Of a stretch of DNA of 64,000 bases, positions 49,591 through 62,510 are shown one piece after another. Made by a program: the position numbers and the translations under genes. Source of the DNA: Pempheris klunzingeri (Eukaryota; Chordata; Actinopteri; Acropomatiformes; Pempheridae); the NCBI RefSeq assembly GCF_042242105.1, contig NC_092012.1, forward strand, positions 12,625,470 to 12,689,469, read 5' to 3'. The notes beneath the pieces were generated by a model. The model had not been told where the DNA came from, made no database searches, and saw nothing but the letters and a program-made list of their open reading frames with translations. Position 1 is the stretch's first letter, and each line of letters starts with the position of its first letter.

Positions 49591-49607
49591 TGACGCTGCA
49601 ACATGTG
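49591..49607 (-). promoter_or_regulatory. bdnf: E-box plus CRE-like pair upstream of bdnf exon IV
   Basis: The minus strand reads CACATG (49607-49602), then seven bases later CGTCA (49595-49591). This is the order of the USF-binding element and the CaRE3/CRE of mammalian promoter IV. The motifs are short and imperfect. Confidence 0.45.
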
Positions 49608-52600
49608 ACCTGCCGCTGACTGACTGGTCACCGCCGAGCTCCTGTTTAAACAGCCCCGAGGCGGAACTATTAATGCGCTTTCAGTGTGCATTATGCGCTT
49701 TTGTTTGTCCGCATACCGTGCAGCCTGCATCCACACCATAATGTCTGGCGATGTATAAAAGCACAAGGAAGCCTCTCCTCTTCCGTATTTGTTTGCTCGC
49801 TGAGGCCAAAGAGGTGGCGTCTTTTCTTTTCTTTTCTTTCTTTTTTTTTTTTTTTTGGAGGGTTTTGCAACAGCGCGTCTTCACCAAGTCGTGATACACT
49901 GCGTGCCATTTAGAGTTGGCCTATTTGTGTAAAATTAGATATTCAGGGAATTAAAAATAAGCATTTCTTGAGCTGGTCAGCCAATAGTGAGGAGGTGATG
50001 GAATATATATATAAATATATATCAAAATAAGCTCCCAGTAAGAAGATATTTGTGTTTTAAGTATATATTTTGGAAGGTTTTTTTCCCCCCTCTCCAACCA
50101 TTTCATCCATTTTAGGCAACATGAGTCTCCCTCAATCTATATTCTAGCCCGAGAAGATTCCCACAATCTTCTCGTGTCACGTACTCTATAAAAGCATGGT
50201 TTTGAGTCATTTCTATTATAAATAAACCTCCTGAATGTCAGCTTAGAGGAGAGGAGGCCTATCATTTTGCTGTTAAAGCACTTGGCAGGCAACAGGCGCT
50301 GGAGGCTAACAAAGATGTGAACTTATCGAAAACAATCCTGCTTCTCTTTGCTTTTAAAGTGAGCCATCTCCACAACAGATGGATGACTCCCCTGCAAGTG
50401 CTCTGCAGTGTAGTAACCGGCTTTCACAGGTTATTATTACCAAATGTCAGCTAAGCGAACGCACCTTAGATTATATACACAGAGTTTACTGGGAGAGAAT
50501 TGAACCGCCTTGCTTCTTGGTGCTCTGTTTTCCCCTCCTGTGGATCAAACCAGGAACAATCCATTCTCTGTATAATGCAGAATTCAAATAAAAATGTCAT
50601 TGGAGCCACAACCTTTCAATGGGTGATGAACGTTTGGAAACTCCACCTCTGATGAATACAAGAGTGAGCATAATGGGGAAATAGCAAGCTCATTATCCTT
50701 GCGACTTGGCCCCGGTCCAGTGCAAAGATTTATTGTGATGTGTTTGCTATATTGCCATCATGATTCTTCCCTGCACGAGCTCATGAGCTGGAGAGCTCTT
50801 GTTTGGCATGTAGCAGTATGGGAGTGGATGCTCACACCTGCTTAATGAGTCACTCCCACCTCCAACACACCCGGGGACATGCCAAGATAGATATAGCCCT
50901 CCCCGAAGGCTCACAGGAGGTGAGGGCAAACTCTGGATGACAAAGAGTTGCATCAGCAATCACTGAGCGACATGACTCCAAAGAGGATAAAAAAAATGCA
51001 CACAGCACAAGGGGGCTGTTCCAAACAAGTAATTCATAAATAAATCACTTGGCATCTCATTAGAAGAGCAAAAACAACAACACGGTCTCTCTTCGTTTCT
51101 GCAAATACAACACAGCCGAAGGTGGCGTACCGAGAGAAGCCTTTTTGCTCGTGCGCGTCTGAAGCTTTAAGAAGTGAATTTCTGAATGAAATTAGTGAAA
51201 TGTCTGATAGCTGGTAGCAAAAAGGGGTTGTGAGGAGTGTTAGGATCCCGTTGGCACGTTCGGCCGAGGGTCAAACACAAGCAGGGCAGCACTGGCCCGT
51301 GTTCAGGCAACCAGGAGTCTCTCTGAAAAGTGCTAAACCACTATTTCACCGGAACTGAGGTGTAAGATTTCTTTAGGTTTAAGATTTCTCGACACCAGTA
51401 ACTTCAAACTATCCGCGGCGTTGGGACGAAACCTTTTGTCTCTGCATGTCATGTGGCAAATTTCTACAGCTTCTTAAAATCGCTCGTGGCTCGTGGCTCA
51501 AAAAACACACAGGGGTTCGCAGGAGCAGTTGGGTAGTTCTCTCCTCACATCTTTTCCCGCTCACAACCTTTTTTTTTGCCTGTTTGTGCAGCAGAAAGAA
51601 GAAACAAGCAGAGGAGCTGACAATACGACACACTTGTATAACCTTTCAAGGCTTCTCTTGCCAAATGCAGCACGATGCTGACAGGTCCGCACTGCCGAAA
51701 GCTTCACTTAACAAGTAGAATTATGCCTCCTTGTGCGAGAGAGGAGCCGTGTAATGTGGACGAAATGACATTTTGCGAAATGTCATTTTCACTGGGGATA
51801 AAGGGAGGCGATGAGGGTATTTTGATCAAAGTGAAATTGCATTCCTCCTCGAGAAAGAAAACACGTCAACTGAGAAAACATTTTGTATGAGGTCGGATGA
51901 CGTCAAACGAGGCGAGGGCAAGCTGGAGAACAGTTGAGAGAACTCCAGACTGGTAAACAGGTAAAGTCAGCACAGTCCTTTTATAATCAGATGCTGGAGT
52001 GAGGAGTTAATGTCATCCCTCCTGTGATGACAATAACCTTTATTGTAATCATCAGGCAGACACACAGAAGACCAATCGTCTAAGCTCCATATGCACTCCT
52101 CCTTCCACATCCTCATGCAGCTGATACATTATTTCTATAGTGGCATGGACTGCAAATCACTCCACAGCCTATTAAGCCTCTGTCTGTCTCTGTCTGTCTG
52201 TCTCTTCTCTTGGCTTATGCCTTCCCCCTCTTCCTCCCTTCCCTCCCTCCCTCCCTCCCCCCCGATCCAATATCACCACAGCATCAATAACCTTTGCATG
52301 GTTCACTGCTGAAGGAAAACACACTAAACGCGCCTCAAAATGACTTGGAAATGCTGAAATGTTTGTTATGAGGCTCCAACTAAAAAAAAAAGAAAAGAAG
52401 AAAAAAAGCAGGCATTTTTCATCTGCTGCACAAATGAGGCTGTAGACAACTAAATCAGTGGCTTGAATATGCCTCCTGCTTGCTTTAATACGACATATCC
52501 TGCCAGCATATGCAACCACAGAAACATGTTTTATCAAATAAGGGACAGAAATGATATATTTACCCTTATAGAAATGCAATATATAGATATTTATGAAACA

Positions 52601-52723
52601 GTAAGTTGGTCTGACATTCAGGAAATAGCCTATCTGTGTTTTATTATCTTGAATAGTTGCTTGGATTCAGTGATGTGCTGCATGTTCACATGCTGAGAGA
52701 CACACTTGAATGATCGAACATTT

Positions 52724-52726
<3 letters not shown>

Positions 52727-52764
<38 letters not shown>

Positions 52765-52768
52765 CACG
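52727..52768. repeat. (CA)n microsatellite
   Basis: CA run with CG interruptions. Confidence 0.93.
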
Positions 52769-53030
52769 ACCAGAGCATCATGGATCCTTGTAGTCCCGCA
52801 GTGGTCCGACATATAAGATGTCTTTACAGTCACATTAACTATATCCACTGTGTATTAATAACTTATCGCGGTCTCCATCGCTGTGAAATCACAATCGTGC
52901 CACTGTGGCGAATAACTGATAATTAAATGTTCGGGATGAGGTTCTTCCTCCTCTCAGAACTTGTTTAAACAAGCCTGTTAATTGGATGAAGGTGTTGGTG
53001 ATGAAGATGATGGTGGCGGTGGTGACTAAA

Positions 53031-53067
53031 GCAGCAGCAGCAGCAGCAGCAGCGACGGCGGCGGCGG
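53031..53067. repeat. (CAG)n(GGC)n trinucleotide repeat
   Basis: CAG units pass into GGC units, with no coding context. Confidence 0.88.
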
Positions 53068-53671
53068 GCGATGTAGCCTACATTTCCATAATGATTAAGA
53101 TGATTAATTTTCGCTCTAAATATATCGTGACGCCCGCATAGACGTGAGTCGAGATTTCTGCCATGTAAAGCCCAGCGATGATCAATGCCCTATTGGTAAT
53201 TTATATTAGACATCAGCTTGGATAAATAGACAAGTTATTACGTTTCATGAATGAAACCGGTGTGGCAAAGTGGGCAAGCGCAATCCGAAATCGAGTTTTA
53301 CCATCATTTTTTTTTTTTTAAAGAAAGGAACTACCTGGTATTTATGTTAAAAGAAAATTGAACGTCCTTAATTGAAAACCAGATTTCGCCAAATCCTTTT
53401 AGCCCCCAAAGTGCATGAATTGATCGCAACGGGAAAACGACACACAAAGGCCAACATTTACATTATGAAAAGAAAAACCCAGCAAACACATCAGCCGTAT
53501 GAAACAGTCTAGGATACCATTAATGCTAATCCTTATTTCTGCGGAATGCATTTATTTATTTTTTCGTTAGAATAAACAGGCCTACCGAAAGAATTTCATC
53601 TGATTTTTGCAATGAAACCTACCATCAGGTTTGTTATTGACGCCCACCCCAACTCTGCAGAGCTGAGAGTG

Positions 53672-53672
53672 C

Positions 53673-53716
<44 letters not shown>

Positions 53717-53736
53717 AGAGAGAGAGAGAGAGAGGG
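53672..53736. repeat. (GA)n microsatellite
   Basis: A long purine GA run, interrupted by 'ggga'. Confidence 0.93.
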
Positions 53737-54680
53737 GAGATTCTCGGTAAAGATAACACACGCGGAGACGCACGCACACAGTTGCGAGCGCACGCAGGCG
53801 CACGCCCGCACACAAACACACGCAGCCCCATTTATGGACTGATCCGCTGACGTACATTGCAGAAAAGTGCTATAAAAAAACCTTCATACATACAAAGTGT
53901 GTCGTGCCACCCCACAGACCCCTCCTAACCCGCCTCCGCTCATCCCTCCTCCTCCACCCAACACGCCCACGCCCACACCATAATCCCACGTCTCAGTAGA
54001 AAAAAAAAATAATAATAAAAATACTGCTACATGGCCAGAAAATAGGCATTCTGCAAAGAAAAGATTATATTTATAAACCAAATACAACCGGAAAAGATGC
54101 AGCGATAAAAAAAAATAATAATCCAACTCTCTTGAGGCATCTTTAAATAAAAAGCCAAATATGTCTTCAAAGTATCACAATTTCCCTGATCTTATGTAAA
54201 CTAAAACGCGTGTCGTTTCGTTAGATAAATTATTGATTGATGATAATTTGGGTGATAAACGGTTTTGTGGTATTGATGAGCCCGAAACGTGGCTGTTATA
54301 GTTGCGACGCAGCCTTTATTGAAAGGAACATTTTTTTTTTATGAATGTCGGGCTGCCTGATAAGTAATATGATCTATTTTGGTTTCACTGTCATAAAATG
54401 AGGACTAACAGGCTGTAAAATGCAGAAACCGACCGGGCAGCGCATTACATTGGTGGGTAAAACTGACCGAAAACGCCAGCGGAAGAAGTCACACAATTCA
54501 AATGCAATTAGGGATTTACTGGATACATTCGTTTTTGGAGTATTTATTCGAAAACGCAGCCTGGGAGAGGAGGCTTGATTAAAACAGGACTGCCAGTGGG
54601 CGTTGGGGCTTTTCTCTTGCAGTTGTTTTGCCATGCAATTGCTTCGTCTTGGATCAGAAATCTTAAATCTTTGACCAGAG

Positions 54681-54697
54681 GAAAAGAGAGAGAGAGA

Positions 54698-54735
<38 letters not shown>
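54681..54735. repeat. (GA)n microsatellite
   Basis: A second GA run about 1 kb from the first, also purine on the plus strand. Confidence 0.93.
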
Positions 54736-54739
<4 letters not shown>

Positions 54740-55513
54740 AGACAATATCCACCCGCTTCTGCATCGGTGTGAGACGAATTTTTTTAGGCTACAAGTCCTT
54801 CAGGAGAGCAGAGAAATAAAATCCCAGAGCACTTTTGGGTGATGATCGTGTGAATCTAACAGCCTCACGTGATGCTTTAATTTGGAATATTTAAAAAGAA
54901 AGGGAGATAGAAAAAGAAAGACAGCATAAAAAAAAAAAATCGATGCTTCCCGAACAATTGCATATCAAGCCATCTTATCTCCCTCTCTCCATCACATTCA
55001 GCCATAACATCTGTCAGTGGATGCACTTTGACCACGCCCATCTTTATTGTAATTTTACACAGGAATAACAGAACAATTTGTCTACTGTAAAGGAGCCTCG
55101 CTTTGGCAAATCACACGAGTCAGAGCGGCTGAGAATTAATTCATCTTTTCTCCTTCTTTCCTTTTTCATTCTTTTTTTTTTTTTTTTTTTTGCGTGTGTC
55201 TCCATTATTCATTGGTAGCCTGCGTTTGACAGGTCGACTCGGAGCCGTGTATGGACAAAAGAGGGGGTAGGGTAGCAGGTGAAGTGAAAAGCACCTTATG
55301 AATGAAACCGTGGAGCGGTCGTAGTAAAAACACAAGTGATTTGATGGCGATGACGGGAGGAGGAGGAGGGGGGGGGGACGATGGAGGGGAGGGAGGGAGG
55401 GAGGAGGTGGGGGGGTGGGGGGGTAAAGAGTAGGGCTATTTTTGGTCGATAACAAAATCCAGAGGGTTTGACATCAAGACAAAACATGAATGCAGCAGAC
55501 CAAACAAGAAAAT

Positions 55514-55546
<33 letters not shown>

Positions 55547-55578
55547 AACATAGATAGATAGATAGATAGATAGATAGA
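55514..55578. repeat. (GATA)n microsatellite
   Basis: Two GATA runs separated by 'gaaaca'. A G-rich tract (GGA/GGGG) lies just before, at 55355-55425. Confidence 0.93.
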
Positions 55579-56128
55579 CACTGTTTTATGATATGCACCA
55601 GCATCAGTACTCCAGTTCGTGCAGGCTGGAAGGATCACTGCAGCGTCTTAAGTCCCATATTGGGAGCATGATTAGGCACAACGCAACGATTACGCAAATT
55701 ATGTTGCAGCAGGCAGTGTTCGGAAACTCCAGAAACGCTTCAAAAAAAAAAAAAACCTCCGTTTGACAGAAAAAAATCCCCAAAGCACGAAACCGAGTCC
55801 CAATTTAAACGTCTCACATGACCCAAAGCCTATACGAACGTGCACGCACCAATAATTTCTAGATATAACTTCATTTTTTGAAGGAAGAGGAAGAAGAATG
55901 AGGAAGGGGGGGTGAGAGGAAAAGATGGTCTACGAGATTATTGGTCACCTGGATCGGGTTTCATTTCGGAGTTATTTCGGTCACTGATGCCCACAATTAA
56001 AGCCAGTGCCAAGGCGAAGGCTGCATGCTGTAGTTTTTTAAGCCGAAGTTCATTTGTGAAAAAGCCAGAAGCCCGCAAAGACGACAGGAACAAAAGAGTG
56101 ACATGAAAACAATGGATTGTGCTCTTAC

Positions 56129-56210
56129 CTTTACAAGGGCTGACAACCACTATGTGCGTGGTTAGATCTCCGCGACCAAGACTTGCATGTCCCAAAGTTT
56201 AACGCAGTGT
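56129..56210 (-). other. bdnf: Candidate bdnf noncoding exon III counterpart
   Basis: A strong donor, GTAAAG|GTAAGAGC (last exon base 56129), lies about 0.3 kb downstream of the exon II candidate, the relative place of exon III in mammals. No sequence similarity could be recalled, so this rests on donor strength and spacing. Confidence 0.35.
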
Positions 56211-56446
56211 GGGGGGGCTTATAGGTACCGAGAATGTGGTGTGCAAAAGACCAGACGACCTAACATTTTAACTTTCACAATGCGCTACAAAAACACATCT
56301 CAAAGCACGAGCTCTCTTAATGGCAAGCGCTTTCCTTTTTTCTTTTTATCCTTTTTTTTTTTTTTTTTGGTATATATTCTTTTTCTCTTTAGAATCCCGT
56401 TTATTTTCCGTCTACAAGACCACCGGCTCCCTCAGAATAAGCTTAC

Positions 56447-56600
56447 CAAAAGTTGAAAAAACAATCCCAGGTTTGGCAAAGGGGGGCTGGGAAAAGAGAG
56501 AAAGAGAGTTGGCGTCCACTCGGCGTTTTAGTCCATGCACGACTCCGGTGCCTCTGTCCAACGTGCTGAAAGCATAACACAGCCAGGGTAACTATGAGGG
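56447..56600 (-). other. bdnf: bdnf noncoding exon II counterpart
   Basis: The exon contains the RE1 silencer that characterises BDNF exon II and ends at a strong donor TTTTG|GTAAGC (last exon base 56447). The 5' boundary is approximate. Confidence 0.7.
56550..56570 (-). promoter_or_regulatory. bdnf: RE1/NRSE (REST-binding silencer) of bdnf
   Basis: The minus strand reads TTCAGCACGTTGGACAGAGG from 56570, fitting the two RE1 half-sites (TTCAGCACC and GGACAG) at normal spacing. It closely resembles the NRSE known in mammalian BDNF exon II. REST/NRSF recruits repressors here in non-neuronal cells (established in mammals). Confidence 0.85.
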
Positions 56601-57141
56601 GCCAAGAAAATATCTATATACTTTTGTTTGAGTGCCCACTTTAAACTGCTTTTTTACTCTGCTCCTTCCCCGCGTCTTGTCACGTGTATTTCCCCCCCCT
56701 CTTGCCAAACCAGTCCTGTTAATATTTGATCACATGTTGGTCGGACATTTCCTTTTAGATAACAGCACCTATATCACAAACGCCGGCTCAATTCAGTGTA
56801 CAGTCGCCTCCATAGAAAAGAAAGAGAAAAAAAAGAAAAGAGGCTCCACTCTCACGCCAAATGACCAAATTATTACAACTGGCACCGCTGTAATACTTAT
56901 ACCCCCATTGTTCTTCATGTCATGCTTATGGCAAGTGTCACAGGTAAGTGGCACATGTTGCTTTGTTAAAGAGAGAGAAAAAAAAACAAAACAACAAAAA
57001 CATGGGCACCGCACAAAAAGAACATACATACATGCATAAAATATAAAGCCCTCACTGCCAACACACACAGCCCTCCAAGGCAGTCTACAGCCTACATCAC
57101 ATCCACACATTGCGCGCAGACACAATGTAATATTTCCTTAC

Positions 57142-57250
57142 CTCTCTCACTGTACCGGCATATCCTGAGCCGAGAAATGTCACACAATCTTTTCTCACAC
57201 AAGCTTTGTCAACATCAGCCTCATCAGACATGGGTCTCGATACTGAGTTT
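57142..57250 (-). other. bdnf: Candidate additional bdnf 5' exon or alternative donor
   Basis: A strong donor, GAGAG|GTAAGGA (last exon base 57142), lies between the exon I and exon II candidates. Only the splice-site match supports it. Confidence 0.25.
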
Positions 57251-57366
57251 CTCAAGTAGCCACTGAGTCCAACCCTTCCAGCAATGCGCTGCCAGACTAA
57301 ATAGCAAGCACGACTATTTACTGGTAATCATCCTTTTATATGCTGTGTGTTTCCATTGCTACTTAC

Positions 57367-57480
57367 CATTTTCCCCTACGCTGTCCTGGAGATAGAAGTG
57401 TCTTAATATCCACTCACTCCAACAGATGCTGGTAGGTAATGTGTCTTGTTTGAAGTCATCATATGAGAACTTCTGCTGTG
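57367..57480 (-). other. bdnf: bdnf exon I counterpart (contributes an in-frame start codon)
   Basis: The exon ends GGGGAAAATG|GTAAGT (last base 57367). Joined to the coding exon at 43934, the terminal ATG continues in frame as MFHQVRR to the usual start. This reproduces the mammalian exon I-specific isoform with a signal peptide extended by about eight residues. It is the most upstream exon candidate, as in mammals. The 5' end is estimated. Confidence 0.7.
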
Positions 57481-60400
57481 CTCAGATCGCCCACCACTTC
57501 GCTGACTTATGAATCTAATAACCCTTTGCAATATCGGCGTGCTTAAACTCTCGTAGGCAACACCTTGGTGGCTCTACAGTAAAGACAAATATCAACAAGC
57601 CCGGGTTGTCAGAAAAGCTTGTACAGATATACGTAACACCCTCGCCCGGACAACGCCATTAGGGGTCTTACGTGATTGAAATAAGCGACGACAATCCAAG
57701 TTTATGGGGATACTAGTTCCTGACTGATCGCTGGTTCACTGCCTCAAATCTTTAAATCCGCATCGGGCAACAATGACAGAGACATAAAAACTTCTGAGAC
57801 ATATCCATATTCACGTGTTTGTGTGTTATAGACTGTTAACTCCCTCTTTGGCGAGGGGCCATTGGCCCATTACGCATACGCACAACTGGTCAGTTTGATT
57901 TTTCTAACACGGACGACGCACAGCCAGGTCGCTTTTACAAAACAAATATCACATTAATGGCGCCCCTGCGTCTGCCTGTCAAGTTCTTGAGGAACTTGTT
58001 GCTGCTCAAAAAGAAACCCCCCTCCGCTTTCCCACCCCCCCTCTCTTTTGCTGGACCAAACACTCTCATGTATACTTACATTGTCAAATTCTGTTCAAGT
58101 GCTGCGTTATTCTCGGACTGATGTTAACAGAAATCCCCCACCAAAAAAAGTTAATCCACGTCCTCCAGAGGTGTGATAACACTGAGAGAAGCGATCAGAG
58201 CGATTAAAAGCCAGGAATGATACTTATCGATCAGGGATATCTGGAAGTTCAAAGGCGAAATCTGTTTTCAGTAAAATTCCATCAGTTGCACTGCCAACAC
58301 TCAGCCATCTGATTGTTATGCAGTGACGAAGCGCTGTGCTTGCAAGTGGAGCCCCAAATGTACGAAGTAACATGAGTAATAGGTGATATTTGCCTGACTC
58401 TTTGCCAGCATCCCAAAACTTTCTGGAGTGATTGTACAAAAAGTGTCATTCTTGTGGTATAAATTACTTTTTTGTCATAGTTTATGGAAATCACGCCGCA
58501 TGGGTGGCGCGTTATTGGAACCTGTAGGCGTGCGTCTGCAAGGAGACAATAGCACCAATGTGACAAATCCATGGACTTCTCCTTCACAAAACAGAACAAA
58601 CAACCAAAAAAAGCTGCTCATCAAAGTGCTTTAGGTAACTCGATGCCATTCATACCAGCACACGGTGAGGCTCTCCAGGTGAGTTGGAGCTTTAAAGAGG
58701 GCAACGCTGTCCCCTTCTTCATCATACATGTAGTGGAAAACGCATTGGGTTGAATGTTTAACCCGCAGCTTTATGACTTTAGAGGGGAGAGAAAGATGTA
58801 AGTGTCTGTGTTTTCAGTGTCTCTTGTCAATATTGTGCCACCAAACTTCTGATAGAGTCCTTTCTTGGCAAATATAGTTGATTCTAATTTGGTCTGACTA
58901 CGCATGTACTCATCATCTCTCTTGTAGAGGCAGTGGCCAAAAAGAAGAAAAAAAACAACAAAATTCTTTGCAGTTTGTGTCAATACATTTCTGTCTCAAA
59001 GACACAAGATGGCATAATCAGATAAAAACAAGAATCCTTTTTTTCCCCCTCCATTGGATGTATTCTTTGCTGAGAAAGATGTACTTTTTCATGCATCATA
59101 CAGGCAACAAGTGCTGGACTTGAGAGTCACACATAGCTTATTATCCTTGAACTCACTCCTCTCTAAATGTAGGCTTCTCACACAGTGGCTAACTCATTAC
59201 AGGCTACTAATAAAAGGCAGTGACGTAAAGAGAGAGGTAACACATATCAGCTCGGCGTGGACAGCATGCTGTGGATGAACAATTCCCCTCGTTCGCTTCA
59301 CATGATTAAATGATCAGGATGTATGTGTCCCATCACCTCTCGGGCTCCTACCATCATCCTACTCTCAGTCCTTTTTGCCTCCTGACGTGGTAACTTGACT
59401 TGCTCCTACTTGTGATGTTGTTAACACTTCCTCTGCTCCCACAGCTTTTCGCAGACTCTGTTACTGACTCATGCTCGTCCCTTTTCCACTATCCATGCCC
59501 TCCCCCGCACTCTTCACCACAATATCTTATGGCTGAGTCCGAGGTCACAGATCAATCACTTCATCCCCTGGGCTGCATATGACTGCATGGCATTTTGCTC
59601 TATGGTCTGCCAAGATACTTCACCTCTTTTGAGCTTACTCTTGGAACTTTTAAGTGTTTGAGTGGAATATGTTTTGGCAGAGGGAGGTTTATTAAGATGT
59701 TTAGCCAACGGGCTGCACCGTGGGATAAATATGGAGATGAATGTGCACCATTACAGATCTTTGTGCTGTGTAAAGAAAGACTGAGATTGGTATACATATG
59801 GTTATTCATTAGGTAGGGCGTAGAGGCAAAGAAGATGTACGATATAAGAATAATAGCAGGAACGGTTGCAGTGTTGCTCTTCAGTGGTTGGCTCATTACC
59901 ACTTGTTGTTATTACTCTGTGCTCTGGGAAACCCGAATTTAAGATGTCATCTAATGTGATTCAGTCCAACCTTTCCTGAAAATGAACCCCAGCTCCACCT
60001 TCTCAAATGACAACTGCGCAAAATGAATCACCCAAAAAACGTATTGTTGAAGCCACTTTAACACTGCAGTCATCATACTTCCCTGTTTACATCTGCTAAT
60101 TACATTTGGGCCCTGTCTGGTCTCTGGAATCATTACTAAAATGTAGAGTGCCAGCCTAAAATTTCGAGTCTATCAGCACTTTTCTCCCCCTCGCCGTAAT
60201 GACAACTATTAGGCGAGGATGGATGCGGTTGGAGCTATGTGTATCATTACTCTGTCTTAATCTTTGTTCCATAAATATTGATAACAAGAGCCCCCACGTC
60301 ATGTGTTACTAGTACCTGCTGTTAAAAATAGAACGCCCGCTGATGGCAGGTTATCTCTCACCTCTTGTATCTACAGGAAGTTGAGCTCTGGGACAAACAA

Positions 60401-62230
60401 AGAGCAGACAGAAAACAACAAATACTCTGATTACACACCACTAAATCAATCTACGGGACTCGTGCCTCCTCTGTTCACCCCTTTAGCTGGCAGTCAAAGT
60501 GCGGCGTGTGAAAAAGAAACTGCCACGTGTGTAAAATCTCGATTCATTTACATGAAAACACAATTTCTCCACCTTTCTTCATAACGAACCGGTCAGAATA
60601 GCTTAATCCAGTCACCCTGTTGACAATGTGCTTCATGCTGTACATCTGTCATTCTGTCGTGCAGCTTCATAATATTTCTGTAGAGTGTGGAATTAATTAT
60701 CAGGCTCGGTCGGTGACTCAGAGCTCAGGTCTTCAGAAAGTAATGCAGCCCGTAAATAATCGCCCTACTGCCACCATACTTCACACTGATGGCGAGGGCT
60801 GCATTTGTGCTAATTTCGCCGTTCTATGTATAGTGTGACGGACAGTGTCAGGATGGATGGTATTTGGGTTGCCCCAGTGGCTGAGCAGGCTGAAATTGAA
60901 CTGAATGTGCTGCTGTGATATTGAGGGTTTCTCTCTGGCTTTGCTGCATACAGTACCATCCGTCTTCCCCCGACCATCTCTCACCAGTTAAACACCAGGT
61001 GACTATGTAAACTCTGCCTTTAGTGCCCGAGGGGAGAAATCTGGAGCTCTGGGCGTGACATATAAGTGCATTGATCTCCTAACTCTGACTAACCTCCGTC
61101 TGCTCGACAGCCTGGAGTGGAGGATGCTGCCTGTCTGCCATTAGCTTTATGACTGCCTGGGTGAGACGGGTAATGGGGGCCTGCCACTGGACAGAGAGGC
61201 TGCCAAACTACAGCGGGGAACAACGACGGAGGGTGAACAGAAAAATGTAAATTTAAAATATCTAGAAGTTTGAACACAGAAATATGGAACCAAACTTGTC
61301 TCAGATCAAATACCGCTCCAGGACCGCGACTTATTCATGACTGAAATGAACGCAATGTACTTTAATTCCGCAGCACTGAGATGAGATGATTGTGTGCAAG
61401 TGTTTGTGTAAGCTCGAATGTGTATGGAGTGGTGCGAATTTGAATAGATGTATTTGCATCTTGTTGCTTAGCCAAAGGCATTATTGGTTCCCAGTGGTAG
61501 TGACCTGAAATTTTGCATGCACAGCAACCCTGCAAATGGTAGCCCCTTTATGATGAGCCAAATACTGCACAGTGGAAGTACGAGGCACTGACCTTCGATG
61601 CGGCAACATATATGTAACACACGTCAACAGAGATGTTCACGTTTCACGATTGTCTCTCCTTCCCAGCTTTTCTGCTGAATTCTACGAGGAAAGGAGAAAC
61701 AATAAAGTGTGTGTAAGTCTGTCTTCGTTTGGAGTGTGATGGTTCAGGCTGATTTGGTCATTTACAGTCAGAACTATTCGCAGGCCACGCTGCCTTCAAG
61801 TTGCCAGAAAGTCAGAAATAGTGTAATTTAACAAAAAAAATTATTTCTGAGGCAGACGCTGAGCCCAAAAACATCCTCTTTCATATCGAATAGGCTTTCT
61901 TTTAGTCTGTCAGAAAAGTTATTAATTGTAGATGTTTCCAGTAAAACCACTTTAAATCTGTAAAATCCAGTGTGAGCTAAATTAAAATACACAGCCGCAA
62001 AAAAAAGCCAGCAGCCCTGTAAAACTCATACCAGCATTACTCAGGCTCTAAAACAAAGCAGTTTCTTTTTTTTGTGTGTTTTTATGTAAAAGCCCTATTT
62101 TCTGACCCCCATACTAAAATGCCTATGTGATGAATATAATCTTTATCTGCTTAAGCAGTTGTGGGCGCCCAGGAATAGCCGGGTCAAAAGTTTTAGCTCT
62201 CTTACTGGCCGTCTGCTATAAAAGACAGAA
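57481..62230. other. Upstream flank of bdnf, no gene seen
   Basis: ORFs are short and unrelated to known families. The part next to 57500-57700 should hold promoter I. A block at 61100-61260 looks non-repetitive and could be a conserved noncoding element, unproven. Confidence 0.5.
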
Positions 62231-62234
62231 TAGC

Positions 62235-62510
62235 AGCAGCCTGCAGAGGAGGTGGAGGCTCGTGACTTGGATGCTGGCAGTTCAAATCCCCGGACTGACT
62301 GACGAAAGCTGTGTAGGGAGGCAACACTATGCTCTGCCTCAACAGCAACTGTCAAAGTGCTGTTGCGCAGAGTCACTGAAGTCCCCACTGCTCGGCAACA
62401 ACAGTGTAAGACTGTGGCGGAATACTGGGCACCTCCCAGGTGTGAGTGTGTGAACTTTCTCCTCTGCTTGTCTGGTCAAATTACCGATTTGAATAAAGTG
62501 GATGCTTAGA
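62235..62510 (+). repeat. tRNA-derived SINE-like element
   Basis: A pol III B-box-like 'agttcaaatcc' (62279-62289) is preceded at tRNA-like spacing by a weak A-box-like region. It is followed by a body ending 'cacctcccaggtgtgagtgtgtgaa' and 'aataaagtgg', resembling repeats I recall from other fish. Target duplications were not found. Confidence 0.45.

Larger units (their letters stand above)
49608..56128 (-). other. bdnf: bdnf 5' intron between exon IV and exon II/III cluster
   Basis: No protein gene was recognised. The region is rich in simple repeats (annotated separately), with A- and T-tracts that produce spurious ORFs. Conserved regulatory DNA may be present but cannot be distinguished here. 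Confidence 0.45.

Noticed and set aside
55141..55604. Pro/Ser-rich and Tyr-Leu-Ser repeat ORFs
   Set aside because: They are translations of the G-rich and GATA simple repeats.
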